Source: a virus
DNA length: 20,017 nucleotides
Virus record (IMG/VR): IMGVR_UViG_3300034374_006238
Span: 1-20,017 of that record
Reading direction: 5' to 3' (one strand)
A model generated the notes under the pieces. That model searched no databases. It was not told the origin of the DNA and saw only the letters and a program-made list of their open reading frames with translations. Position numbers and translations under genes: made by a program. Positions 12,613-20,017 of the stretch are shown in pieces. Position 1 is the first letter of the stretch, and each line of letters starts with the position of its first letter.

Positions 12613-13665
12613 ATGAATAAATTAGAAGAAGATGAAAACGGATTTGTCTTGGTGGAAAAAAGACCTATATCAAAAGTTGGAGTATTCGAATATCTAGGTA
12701 GTTCAATAGGTGCAGAAGACCCTGATAGAATTTATAAGGTATATCGCCCAGCTGAGGAGCTATCAAATAAAGAAACTATTGACTCATTTAAATTAGTTCC
12801 GTGGATAGATGAGCATGAAATGCTTGGCACTGATGGTACGCCAGCAGAGCAAAAAGGAATCCAAGGAACAACTGGCGAAGATATATATTTTGAGGGTGAT
12901 ACACTTTATGGAAACTTAAAAGTTTATAGTGGTAGTTTAAAAAATATAATAGAAAACGGAAAGAAAGAATTAAGCCTTGGCTATAAATGCAAATACAAGT
13001 TTGAGAGTGGCGTTTTTGATGGACAAAAATACGATGCAATACAAACAGAGCTAAGAGGCAACCATATTGCTACAGTAGAAAACGGGCGAATGGGTAAAGA
13101 GGTTGCTGTTTGCGATTCTGCAATAGTAACATTTGACTATAATGACATAACAACTGACATAACAACAGGAGAAATACCTATAATGAATGATGAATTAATA
13201 AAATCTTTAGAGGAAATGCTAAAGCCAATTATGGAAAAAATAAATGAGCTATCTGAAAAAATAGATAGCAAAGAAGTTGTCGAAGAAGAAACCGAGGACG
13301 AGTACAAAGAGGTTAAAGATTCAGAAGTAAATGAAGAGAAAAAAGCTTCTGACATTGAAGAAGAGAAAAAGGCAATGGCTCAAGATGCGATGGATGCTAA
13401 GATAGCATTAAAAGAAGAGTTCAAAAGTAGAGATAGATTAGCTAGCGAAATTTCAAAAGTTGTTGGTTCTTTCGACCATTTAGATATGGACTTTAAAGAT
13501 GTTGTCGATTATGGCCTTAAGAAATTAGACATTACAGCAGATAAAGGACAAGAGCTTGCTACATTAAAAGGTTACTTATCTGCAACCTCAAAAGTAGTGC
13601 ATACTGATGTAGCTATGGACGCTGGAATCAAGAAAGGTAAAGAATCTTTTTACGATAATTTTTAA
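12613..13665 (+). CDS. DUF2213-like head maturation protease/scaffold
   Basis: A 350-residue protein. Residues 1-170 match the DUF2213 style (RPISKVGVFEYLGSSIG, then VPWIDEHEMLG, then GYKCKYKFESG, and TELRGNHIATVENGRMG). Residues about 185-265 are a very acidic coiled-coil stretch rich in Glu, and the C-terminal 85 residues are helical. DUF2213 proteins lie between Mu F-like and capsid genes and are taken to be prohead proteases fused to a scaffold. The His in DEHEM and the later GNHIA are candidates for catalysis but unproven. TAAGG lies rather far (about 15 bases) from the ATG. Confidence 0.85.
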   Translation: MNKLEEDENGFVLVEKRPISKVGVFEYLGSSIGAEDPDRIYKVYRPAEELSNKETIDSFKLVPWIDEHEMLGTDGTPAEQKGIQGTTGEDIYFEGDTLYGNLKVYSGSLKNIIENGKKELSLGYKCKYKFESGVFDGQKYDAIQTELRGNHIATVENGRMGKEVAVCDSAIVTFDYNDITTDITTGEIPIMNDELIKSLEEMLKPIMEKINELSEKIDSKEVVEEETEDEYKEVKDSEVNEEKKASDIEEEKKAMAQDAMDAKIALKEEFKSRDRLASEISKVVGSFDHLDMDFKDVVDYGLKKLDITADKGQELATLKGYLSATSKVVHTDVAMDAGIKKGKESFYDNF

Positions 13666-13683
13666 AAAAAAAGGAAAATAAAT

Positions 13684-14139
13684 ATGCAAACAATAGTAAA
13701 TAAAAAATTAGCTTTTGGTGTTGTAGGTGAATTATACGACAATACAGTTAAGAAAATAGATACATATGTACTAAATAGTGATGATAATGTTATTGGTACT
13801 GCTTTCACTAGAGTTTCTGAGGGTGTAGCAGGAAAAGGCGGAACTGGTACATTTGTAGGTCTATTAGTTTTGCCTAAGCAATATGTTAATTATAGCTCTA
13901 GCATTGGTTCTACAAACTCTATTCCTCGTGGAACTCAAGCGAGCATAGCAAAGACTGGTAGAATTATTGCAAATGTTGGCGGTACTGCTAGTGTTGGCGA
14001 TGATGTTTTCTTTGATAACACTACAGGTGCTTTAGGTGTTGGTACAGCTGGTGCGGGTCAAACTCAAATACCAAATTGCAAAGTATTTTATTTTGATGCT
14101 GAAGCAAATGGCTTGTGTGTATTAGAGCTACTTAACTAA
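13684..14139 (+). CDS. Capsid cement (gp24-like) protein
   Basis: A 151-residue Gly/Thr/Ala-rich, beta-strand-rich protein with AAAAGGA upstream. Motifs such as VNKKLAFGVVGELYDN, FVGLLVLPKQYVN and a SVGDDVFFDNTTGALG segment fit the small structural cement proteins encoded just before DUF2184 capsids. It would bind the outer capsid surface and stabilise it. The lack of charged tails and of any enzyme motif agrees. The assignment uses position plus composition. Confidence 0.78.
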   Translation: MQTIVNKKLAFGVVGELYDNTVKKIDTYVLNSDDNVIGTAFTRVSEGVAGKGGTGTFVGLLVLPKQYVNYSSSIGSTNSIPRGTQASIAKTGRIIANVGGTASVGDDVFFDNTTGALGVGTAGAGQTQIPNCKVFYFDAEANGLCVLELLN

Positions 14140-14155
14140 TTAAAGGAAAAATAAG

Positions 14156-15244
14156 ATGAAAAGATATTCAAGACAAGATTTAATTAACAATAAAATTGCT
14201 CATGACAATATGAGTGCTCAAGACTCAGCAGAGAATGTTGAGATCACAAAAAAATTAATCACTCGCGATACGCTAGGAATTAATTTTAGTGCAATGGATT
14301 CTCAAGCTCCATATATTGGCGGTTCTGTCTCTGGTAGACAAGACTTGTTTAGAGCGTTTTTACCTGGTGTAATTAGAGATATGACGCAAATGCGTCAAAT
14401 TGATAATGTACTTGGTATGACGATGGTTGGCGATTTTCTAACTAAAGAAGTAGTGCAAGCTACAGAGCAACGCACTGGTAATGCTATTGGCTATAGTGAA
14501 TTTGCATCTGCACCTAAAGTTTCTTATCTTACTGATTACGAAGTGAGAAACACTGTTAGATTTATGGTTGAAGCAGAATTTGGTGGCGATAGCGACAAAA
14601 TGGCTATTGCAGCAGGACAAGACCCAAGAACCACAAAAATGTCAGCTGTAACTACTGCTTTGGAAATTGCAAGAAATGAAGTTTCGGTTTATGGTTATTT
14701 TGGTGGGCAAAACAAAACATACGGATTGCTCAACGACCCTAACCTGCCTGCATATATTACTCTTCCTAACGGTGCAAATGCTACTCCTGAATGGTCAACT
14801 AAAACTTTCTTAGAAAGACAAAAAGATTTTGTTGAAGCAATTACAGCTTTAGAATTGTCTACAGGTAACAACTTTAGTGCAAGCATGATGAATTTTACTT
14901 TTGTAATTCCTTCATCTGTAAACGGCTATCTTAACGAATTGAATAATTTCGGAACGATGTCTCTTAGAAAATGGATAAATGAAACATATCCTAGATGTAC
15001 GATTGTACCAATGTCTGAGCTAAATGATGCAAACGGTGGAGCAAATGTATTTTATATGTTTGTTGACAATCTGCTTGGTGATTCATCTGATACAGGTGCT
15101 GTTATGAGCCAACTTGTCGTTTCTAAAATCGAATCTGTTGGTACAATGATAACTTACGATACACAATCAGAGAAATTCAGAAACTCTTGTGCTGGTACTA
15201 TTGTACATAGACCTTACGCGGTATACAGAGCTACTGGAATGTAG
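14156..15244 (+). CDS. Major capsid protein (DUF2184 family)
   Basis: A 362-residue protein with AAAGGA ahead of its ATG. The N-terminal 50 residues would form the processed or flexible arm. The core has GRQDLFRAFLPGVIRDMTQM, the central PKVSYLTDYEVRNTVRFMVE (about residues 120-139), EIARNEVSVYGYFG, and a C-terminal YRATGM ending. This order is typical of DUF2184, an HK97-fold capsid family of proteobacterial phages. It forms the icosahedral shell, with neighbours supplying protease, scaffold and cement. Confidence 0.92.
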   Translation: MKRYSRQDLINNKIAHDNMSAQDSAENVEITKKLITRDTLGINFSAMDSQAPYIGGSVSGRQDLFRAFLPGVIRDMTQMRQIDNVLGMTMVGDFLTKEVVQATEQRTGNAIGYSEFASAPKVSYLTDYEVRNTVRFMVEAEFGGDSDKMAIAAGQDPRTTKMSAVTTALEIARNEVSVYGYFGGQNKTYGLLNDPNLPAYITLPNGANATPEWSTKTFLERQKDFVEAITALELSTGNNFSASMMNFTFVIPSSVNGYLNELNNFGTMSLRKWINETYPRCTIVPMSELNDANGGANVFYMFVDNLLGDSSDTGAVMSQLVVSKIESVGTMITYDTQSEKFRNSCAGTIVHRPYAVYRATGM

Positions 15245-15252
15245 TATAATTA

Positions 15253-15280
15253 TTATGATGATAAATTAATATCATCATAA
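15253..15280. repeat. 10-bp perfect inverted repeat after the capsid gene
   Basis: TTATGATGAT (15253-15262) and ATCATCATAA (15271-15280) form a perfect stem with an 8-base loop, 8 bases after the capsid stop. No T-run follows, so it is not a standard terminator. It could protect the 3' end of capsid mRNA or be a protein-binding site. Confidence 0.6.
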
Positions 15281-15316
15281 CTAGTATGAAAATTAAATTA
15301 AAAGGACTTTTTAGAA

Positions 15317-15673
15317 ATGGCAAATGTTTATATATATTCAACGATGAGTTCAGATAACGATTATATAATTTATGACAATGGTTTTGCAAAAAGCAAAGTA
15401 ACAATCGCAGGCAAAGCTAATGTTGCGAATAAGTTAACTTTGTTAGTTAAACAGGTAGCGGTGACATGTATTGCACAAGATAAGTACGAATTGATAAAAG
15501 AAAACTATCACTTTAAAAAACATCTTGAAAATGGTTTTTTAACTGTTGAAAATAAAAATATTGAAGCCCCAAAAGTTTCAAAAGATATGGCAAAAAAAGA
15601 CAAGTCAGCACAAAAAACAAAAGAAGATTTTAAGCATATAAAAGATTTAAACCCAACTTTCGCGGTGGAGTAA
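15317..15673 (+). CDS. Conserved small structural or connector protein
   Basis: A 118-residue protein with AAAAGGAC upstream. Its opening MANVYIYSTMSSDNDYIIYD and the middle ENYHFKKHLENGFLTVENK are familiar from short proteins that sit between DUF2184 capsid and DUF4054 genes in related prophages. The C-terminal 35 residues are Lys-rich and probably disordered. It may join head to connector, but no activity is known. Its stop is immediately followed by the next ATG. Confidence 0.7.
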   Translation: MANVYIYSTMSSDNDYIIYDNGFAKSKVTIAGKANVANKLTLLVKQVAVTCIAQDKYELIKENYHFKKHLENGFLTVENKNIEAPKVSKDMAKKDKSAQKTKEDFKHIKDLNPTFAVE

Positions 15674-16090
15674 ATGGCTAGCATAGTATTTGATATAGCA
15701 GAATTTAGAATTAAATATTCAATATTCGATGGTATATCTGATTCTGTTGTATTGAGAGCATTTGATAGTGCCGAAATGTTTATATCAAATAACACTAGTT
15801 GTTATTTAGATGAAAATAGGCTTAAATATGTTTTATATTTAATGACTGCTCACATCTTGCAAATTGGCATTTACACTGCCTCTAATCGTGGTGGTACAGC
15901 TGGTATTGTATCTAGTGCTAGTATTGATAAGATATCTGTATCTTTTGAATCAAGAATAAGCAAATCTGCTTTTCAATATTTTTTAAACAAAACTATTTAT
16001 GGTGAAGAGATTCTAGCATTATTTAGTTTGTGGTCTGCTGGTGGGTATTACATTGGTGGTTCAAATTCAACATTAGGATTTAAGAGATAA
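15674..16090 (+). CDS. DUF4054 head-tail connector
   Basis: A 138-residue protein beginning directly after the previous stop. It follows the DUF4054 pattern: FDIAEFRIKYSIFDGISDSV at the start, a helix with LRAFDSAEMFI, RLKYVLYLMTAHILQIG, GIVSSASIDKISVSFES, and an aromatic and Gly-rich end (LWSAGGYYIGG). Members are adaptor proteins attached under the portal. The one-base TAATG overlap with the next gene shows tight coupling. Confidence 0.85.
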   Translation: MASIVFDIAEFRIKYSIFDGISDSVVLRAFDSAEMFISNNTSCYLDENRLKYVLYLMTAHILQIGIYTASNRGGTAGIVSSASIDKISVSFESRISKSAFQYFLNKTIYGEEILALFSLWSAGGYYIGGSNSTLGFKR

Positions 16091-16530
16091 TGAAAGTAAA
16101 TAAGAAAACAAGTATTGACATTAAGAAAATCGCTAATAATTTAGCTGATATGAAAGTACAAGTTGGTTTTCTTTCGAGTGCTAAATATGAAGATGGGAAA
16201 AGCGTTGCTCAAGTAGCAATGTCAAACGAGTATGGCGTTCCACAAAAAAGACAACCTCCACGACCATTTATGCGAACTGCTTTGAAAAAGGCTAAAGAAT
16301 GGAAGAAGACTTTTGATTTCATGATTAAGAAAGACTTCGTTCGTGGGGGCGATTTTAAGACCTCATTTAATACTTTGGGGTTGGTCGTTCAAGGCGACAT
16401 AAAAACATCAATAAAAGAGCTAACAGCTCCAGCATTAGCACAATTAACAATTGATAAAAAGGGATTTTCTAAACCTCTTATAGATACTGGTTATATGTTA
16501 GATTCTGTTAACTATGAGGTTAATAAATGA
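16090..16530 (+). CDS. Neck or tail-completion protein
   Basis: A 146-residue basic protein. It has the typical features of phage tail-completion or virion morphogenesis proteins: an N-terminal VQVGFLSSAKYEDGKSVAQV strand-turn region, NEYGVPQKRQPPRPFMRTAL (about 50-69), an alpha-helical middle, and a C-terminal LIDTGYMLDSVNYEV motif in which a D-T-G is followed by L-x-x-S-V. Such proteins sit between connector and tail. It overlaps neighbours by one base upstream and four downstream. Confidence 0.82.
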   Translation: MKVNKKTSIDIKKIANNLADMKVQVGFLSSAKYEDGKSVAQVAMSNEYGVPQKRQPPRPFMRTALKKAKEWKKTFDFMIKKDFVRGGDFKTSFNTLGLVVQGDIKTSIKELTAPALAQLTIDKKGFSKPLIDTGYMLDSVNYEVNK

Positions 16531-16892
16531 TTGGAAATTTGTATAAAATAGCCTCTAATGCTATAGGCGGTTCAGTAGGTACAGATATTATTTTTTATAA
16601 AAAATTCCTTGGCAATGTTACTGGTAAAGGTTTTGTTGTTGTTCCGTCTTATGCTGAGCCAGTGCAGATATCTGGAAGCTTTCAAGTTGTATCTTCAAGT
16701 TTGTATTCACAGCGTGGTTTAGACATTAATAAGCATTATAGAATTTTATATACTGATACGGAAATAACAGAAATTGATACAAATACATCTAGCGATCGTA
16801 TTGTATATGGTAATGATACTTACCAAGTTCTAGATAAAGAAGATTGGTATGTTTATAACGGTTGGGTAGGTGTTCTGTGTGTTAGATTATGA
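16527..16892 (+). CDS. Head closure or collar-type protein
   Basis: A 121-residue protein starting in an ATGA overlap with the previous gene. It is mainly beta-strand, with SVGTDIIFYKKFLGNVTGKG and SYAEPVQISGSFQVVSSSLY, and a YQVLDKEDWYVYNGWVGVLC end. The pattern resembles small phage collar (gp37-like) or head closure proteins encoded in this slot. No enzymatic motif is present. The identification rests on position and fold impression. Confidence 0.7.
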   Translation: MIGNLYKIASNAIGGSVGTDIIFYKKFLGNVTGKGFVVVPSYAEPVQISGSFQVVSSSLYSQRGLDINKHYRILYTDTEITEIDTNTSSDRIVYGNDTYQVLDKEDWYVYNGWVGVLCVRL

Positions 16893-17409
16893 CATTAATG
16901 ATATTGTTGGAAATATAATCATAAACGGCTTATCAGCACTTAATATTGATGCTAATGTGCTTCTTAATTATCAACCGACAAAACAAGGTATGAGAGAAAA
17001 TACCGTTTATTTCTTCAATGTTGGCGATAATGATATTGGATATATGGGTAGACACTCAACATACAATAAAGACCAAGATAAATTAATATATAAAGAATTA
17101 CAAGTATCTGAAACAAAATTTCAAGTAAACACAATATTGAAACAAGACATAGAAAATCTTAATATAACAGCAAAAGATTTGTGTAATTATGTTAAAATGA
17201 TATTGCAAAGTACAGAAACAATTAATATACTAAAAGAAAATAACTTAGAAATATTAAGAATAAGTAATATTATCAATACTCCTTTCACAAATGGAGCAGA
17301 TAATTATCAATATAATCCTAGTTTTGATTTTGTTATTATACACACTCAAGAATTAGAATATAATATAAATAAAATAGATAAAATTAACCAAACATTAAAA
17401 GAGGTTTAA
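16879..17409 (+). CDS. Neck/tail terminator-like protein
   Basis: A 176-residue protein starting at GTG 16879, overlapping the upstream gene. AGGTG (16868-16872) lies six bases ahead. An earlier in-frame GTG at 16870 adds three residues and has a poorer ribosome binding site. ATGs in the area are out of frame. The start VLDYDINDIVGNIIINGLSA and the end YNPSFDFVIIHTQELEYNIN resemble phage neck or tail terminator proteins (gp12-like), where a PSFD-V-I-H segment is usual. It would cap the tail tube before head joining. Confidence 0.72.
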   Translation: MLDYDINDIVGNIIINGLSALNIDANVLLNYQPTKQGMRENTVYFFNVGDNDIGYMGRHSTYNKDQDKLIYKELQVSETKFQVNTILKQDIENLNITAKDLCNYVKMILQSTETINILKENNLEILRISNIINTPFTNGADNYQYNPSFDFVIIHTQELEYNINKIDKINQTLKEV

Positions 17410-17410
17410 A

Positions 17411-18907
17411 ATGGCGATTAATTTCATAAAATATGTTGATATAACATCAGGAGTTGGTGCTGGTGCTTCTGTAGCACGAGTAGAGCCAATCCTTAGAATT
17501 ATTAGTAGCAACGCATTAATACCAACTAGCACAGTTGTAGATTTTGATTCTGCGTCAGAAGTTGGTTTGTATTTTGGTACTAATTCCGAAGAATATAGAA
17601 GAGCTTCTTTTTATTTTGGTTTTGTTTCTAAAAGCATAACATCGCCTAATAAAATTAGTTTTTATAAGTATAATCCGACCGATTCTAGTGCTTTAATTTA
17701 TGGCGGTAAAACTCAAAAAGTATTGACTGATTTTACTGCTATTTCTGATGCTACATTCAATCTAGAGATAGGTGGAATTACTCATTTAATTACTACTGAT
17801 TTAACAACTGCAGTCAGTTTAGCTGATGTTGCATTATTAATACAAACACAGATACAATTAGTATCAGATACCCAATTTGCAAATGCTACTGTATCATACA
17901 ATGCTACTAGAAGTTCTTTTGACTTAGTTAGTGGCGATACTGTAACTGCTACAATTAGCGTATCATCTTCTCTAAATGGTACTGATATCGTAAATCTTTT
18001 AGAATGGAATGCTTCAGCTATATTCTCTGATGGTTTAAGTGAAAAAACAATAACAGAAACACTTGATAATACTGTTAATATAAGCTCTAATTTTATTACA
18101 TTCTTATTTACTGATACATTTACTATTGATACTAAACTAGAAGTTGCTCAATGGTCTAAATTACAAAATAATAGATATCTATATTTAACATCTACAAGTT
18201 ATGATGATGCACAAGCTCATTATGATGCTTTAAATACATACGGCGGTGTAGATATTATTTTGGCTTCTAGTGTAGCTAATGAGTACCACGAAATGATGCC
18301 TGCTTGTATTGCTGCGTCAACTGATTATTCAAAATCTAACTCTATTAAGAATTATATGTATCAGCAGGCTAGTCTAACTCCGTCTGTTACAGAGACTGCA
18401 CAGTCTGATGTATTAGATAGCTTAAGAATAAATTATTATGGTCAAACTCAGACAGCAGGTCAAAATATATCTTTTTATCAAAGAGGTAATTTGATGGGGC
18501 TTGCTGTTGATCCTAGCTATGAAAATATATTCATAAATGAAGCATGGTTCAAGGGTGCGTGCGGTTCAGCTTTAATTGAGCTACAACTAGCATTAGAGCA
18601 AATACCTTGGAATGCTAGCGGAGCTGGTCAAATATCATTAACACTACAAAATGTTATTGAAGAAGCTTTGAAAAATGGTGTTATATCTGTAGGCAAGCCA
18701 CTAACTAACACTCAAAAATTATATATAGGTCAGATAGCTAATGATGATAATGCTTACAGAAATGTTGAGGAACAAGGTTTTTGGCTAAATGTTGAGCTTA
18801 CATCTGAAACAGTTGATGGTGTTGTGGAATACTTAGCTAATTACACAATTATATACAGTAAATCAGATTCTATAAATAAAATTACTGGTTCACACATACT
18901 AATTTAA
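17411..18907 (+). CDS. Contractile tail sheath protein (DUF3383 family)
   Basis: A 498-residue protein with GAGGT upstream. The DUF3383 pattern is clear: a short N-terminus MAINFIKYVDITSGVGAGAS, an RRASFYFGF segment, a variable middle with an adhesin-like beta region, YLYLTSTSYDDAQAHYDALN, MPACIAASTDYSKSNSIKNY, INYYGQTQTAGQNISFYQRG, and NEAWFKGACGSALIELQLAL. DUF3383 proteins are sheath proteins of myophages. The sheath surrounds the tube and contracts during injection. Its presence shows the phage has a contractile tail. Confidence 0.9.
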   Translation: MAINFIKYVDITSGVGAGASVARVEPILRIISSNALIPTSTVVDFDSASEVGLYFGTNSEEYRRASFYFGFVSKSITSPNKISFYKYNPTDSSALIYGGKTQKVLTDFTAISDATFNLEIGGITHLITTDLTTAVSLADVALLIQTQIQLVSDTQFANATVSYNATRSSFDLVSGDTVTATISVSSSLNGTDIVNLLEWNASAIFSDGLSEKTITETLDNTVNISSNFITFLFTDTFTIDTKLEVAQWSKLQNNRYLYLTSTSYDDAQAHYDALNTYGGVDIILASSVANEYHEMMPACIAASTDYSKSNSIKNYMYQQASLTPSVTETAQSDVLDSLRINYYGQTQTAGQNISFYQRGNLMGLAVDPSYENIFINEAWFKGACGSALIELQLALEQIPWNASGAGQISLTLQNVIEEALKNGVISVGKPLTNTQKLYIGQIANDDNAYRNVEEQGFWLNVELTSETVDGVVEYLANYTIIYSKSDSINKITGSHILI

Positions 18908-18924
18908 TATAAGGAAAATATAAA

Positions 18925-19365
18925 ATGGCAGATATTTCAGGTAGTGGCACTACAATTATTGTGGCAGGAAGCAAGACTTTTCCTGTAGGATTTCCAATTA
19001 CTCAACTTGCTGATGATGTAGACCCTATTGATTTTGCGGATCTACAATTAACAGAGACAGCGATGGGAGTTAATGGCGACATGGTGTCATGGACGACGCC
19101 TCAACCAATAGAGTTTACTATTGCTGTAGTTCCGAATGGTGTTGATGATATAGCTTTAAGTGTATTACATGAAGCAAATAGAGGTGCTAAAGGCAAAGCG
19201 TCTGCTAAAGATAATATTACTGTAACTATTATATATCCTAATCTGAGACCAATTGTTCTTAGAAATGGTGTTATCATAAGTGGGAGTGCTGGTACTTCTA
19301 TGTCAAGCAATGCAAGAATTAAAACCAAGAGTTATACTTTTAGATTTGAAAACAAAGTAGGTTAA
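18925..19365 (+). CDS. Tail tube protein (DUF3277-like)
   Basis: A 146-residue beta-rich protein with AAGGAAAAT upstream. It begins MADISGSGTTIIVAGSKTFP and contains FPITQLADDVDPIDF, VSWTTPQPIEFTIAVVPNG, and ends in YTFRFENKVG. The position directly after the sheath gene, and the size, are those of the tail tube protein that stacks as hexamer rings inside the sheath. I associate this sequence style with DUF3277. Confidence 0.82.
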   Translation: MADISGSGTTIIVAGSKTFPVGFPITQLADDVDPIDFADLQLTETAMGVNGDMVSWTTPQPIEFTIAVVPNGVDDIALSVLHEANRGAKGKASAKDNITVTIIYPNLRPIVLRNGVIISGSAGTSMSSNARIKTKSYTFRFENKVG

Positions 19366-19391
19366 TACAATATTTTAAAAGGACAGATAAA

Positions 19392-19835
19392 ATGCTAATA
19401 AAACCTAAATTAATAGAGATAACTAATATTGATGGCAACATTTTAAAATTTAATATTAGTCGTTTGCCTGCGATTGTTGGCAGAGAAATATTGGCTGGGT
19501 ATCCGTCTTCTTTAATCCCAAAAGTTGGCGAGTATAAAGTCAATGAAGCCTTAATGATTAAGCTTATGAGTTATGTCGAGGGATTCAATGGCAACGATGA
19601 ACCAATTGCATTAAATAGTTATCATGTAATCAACTCATATGTTAATGATACTACTACGCTAATGTTAATTGAGCTAGAAATGTTTAAATACAATTTTCCA
19701 TTCCTAAAATTTGAAAAAAGCAGAGGTTTTTTATCTTCTTTTGTAAGCAAAATAAAAGATGATAGTTTTGTTGATAGTTGTGTTAATAAGTTCAAAGTTG
19801 CCGCTTTCGATATTTACACCAAAATGAAAAAATAA
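19392..19835 (+). CDS. Tail assembly chaperone, copy 1
   Basis: A 147-residue protein with AAAAGGACAG ahead of the ATG. Residues 17-48 (FNISRLPAIVGREILAGYPS followed by PKVGEYKVNE) match the I-S-R-x-P-A-x-x-G-R-E-I-x-x-x-Y-P signature of phage tail assembly chaperones encoded just after the tube gene. The rest is helical, including LMLIELEMFKYNFPFL. These chaperones coat the tape measure while the tube polymerises. Many phages use a programmed frameshift here. A slippery AAAAAA precedes the stop, but the -1 frame gives only about two dozen further codons. A second gene copy follows. Confidence 0.82.
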   Translation: MLIKPKLIEITNIDGNILKFNISRLPAIVGREILAGYPSSLIPKVGEYKVNEALMIKLMSYVEGFNGNDEPIALNSYHVINSYVNDTTTLMLIELEMFKYNFPFLKFEKSRGFLSSFVSKIKDDSFVDSCVNKFKVAAFDIYTKMKK

Positions 19836-19871
19836 CATTACTTGTCTTTAATTTAACATGCAGGATTGATA

Positions 19872-20017
19872 ATGTTAATAAAGCCAAAGATTATACAAAT
19901 TAAAGATATTGATGATATTGAATTAAAATACCAAATTAGCAGAATACCTGCGATTCATTTTATTGACATTCTGAAAATATATCCTTTAAATAGCAAAAAT
20001 ATTCCAAAAATTCCAAA
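19872..20017 (+). CDS. Tail assembly chaperone, copy 2 (partial)
   Basis: ATG 19872, after a CAGGAT ribosome binding site, opens a frame that runs off the window after 48 codons. It begins MLIKPKIIQIKDIDDIELKY and continues ISRIPAIHFIDILKIYP. It is clearly homologous to copy 1 (MLIKPK, ISR-x-PA-I, YP at matching places) but diverged, and lacks the GRE motif. It is in the same reading phase as copy 1, with two in-frame stops between them, so it is a separate tandem paralogue and not a readthrough product. Confidence 0.8.
   Translation, partial: MLIKPKIIQIKDIDDIELKYQISRIPAIHFIDILKIYPLNSKNIPKIP

Noticed and set aside
15245-15250. Promoter at TATAAT after the capsid gene
   Set aside because: No -35-like sequence lies 16-18 bp upstream and there is no TG extension.
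19824-19871. Programmed frameshift or readthrough joining the two chaperone genes
   Set aside because: The genes are in the same phase with two in-frame stops between them. A -1 slip at AAAAAA gives only about two dozen codons before a stop, ending inside copy 2 in the wrong frame.
1-20017. Integrase, attachment site, tRNA genes, CRISPR arrays or insertion sequences
   Set aside because: I looked for these and saw no recombinase motif, cloverleaf-like sequence, regularly spaced non-coding repeat or transposase. Prophage status is inferred only from the repressor-like switch region.

Overview
The window is part of a tailed bacteriophage genome, most likely an integrated prophage of a low-GC, Gram-negative, probably gammaproteobacterial host. 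The DNA is very AT-rich. Promoters are sigma-70-like, with near-consensus -35/-10 boxes usually 17 bp apart, and most starts have AAAAGGA-type ribosome binding sites. The structural gene families (DUF1073 portal, Mu F-like, DUF2213, DUF2184 capsid, DUF4054, DUF3383 sheath) are typical of proteobacterial myophages. A Francisella-like host would fit the composition, but that is a guess. No integrase, tRNA, rRNA or CRISPR is visible. All family names come from reading the proteins, not from database searches.

Layout. 1-797: control region with a partial leftward gene, a GC-rich structured non-coding stretch, a leftward HTH (Cro/cI-like) gene, and divergent promoters with a perfect 7+7 inverted repeat over the rightward -10 box. 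798-3290: early genes (DUF3560-like protein, ribbon-helix-helix protein, HTH/Phg_2220_C replication protein, helicase-loader-like protein). 3353-5959: RusA resolvase, unknown proteins, an HTH protein and SSB. 6054-7400: accessory block with two 23-residue-repeat proteins, one a recent shortened copy of the other. 7515-8228: stand-alone ClpP-like protease and a 45-residue endonuclease-tail remnant. 8229-12528: terminase small and large subunits, portal, Mu F-like head protein. 12613-15244: protease/scaffold, cement and major capsid proteins. 15317-17409: connector and neck genes. 17411-20017: contractile sheath, tube, and two tandem tail-assembly-chaperone paralogues, the second cut by the window end.

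The most unusual content is in untranslated leaders. Two leaders, 1531-1639 (before the replication protein) and 4320-4433 (before a 246-residue unknown protein), share one elaborate fold with mostly different sequences. Each has a bulged 11-bp hairpin with an 8-nt loop, a 7-bp pairing from that loop to a downstream strand, an interleaved 8-bp helix directly abutting it, and a 4-bp hairpin whose loop can form 7 bp with the Shine-Dalgarno region. They also share the 5' end TATCAAATT(T/C)G, a core CAAAGTTTG, and CACCT at the helix junction. This compensatory variation marks a phage cis-regulatory RNA family that I do not recognise. A third leader (7439-7514) may also hide its ribosome binding site, by a different fold.

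In lysogeny the HTH protein would presumably repress the rightward promoter near 731. On induction the early genes make replication proteins, with two or three operons apparently gated by leader RNAs, followed by packaging, head and tail genes. No clear intrinsic terminator was seen.
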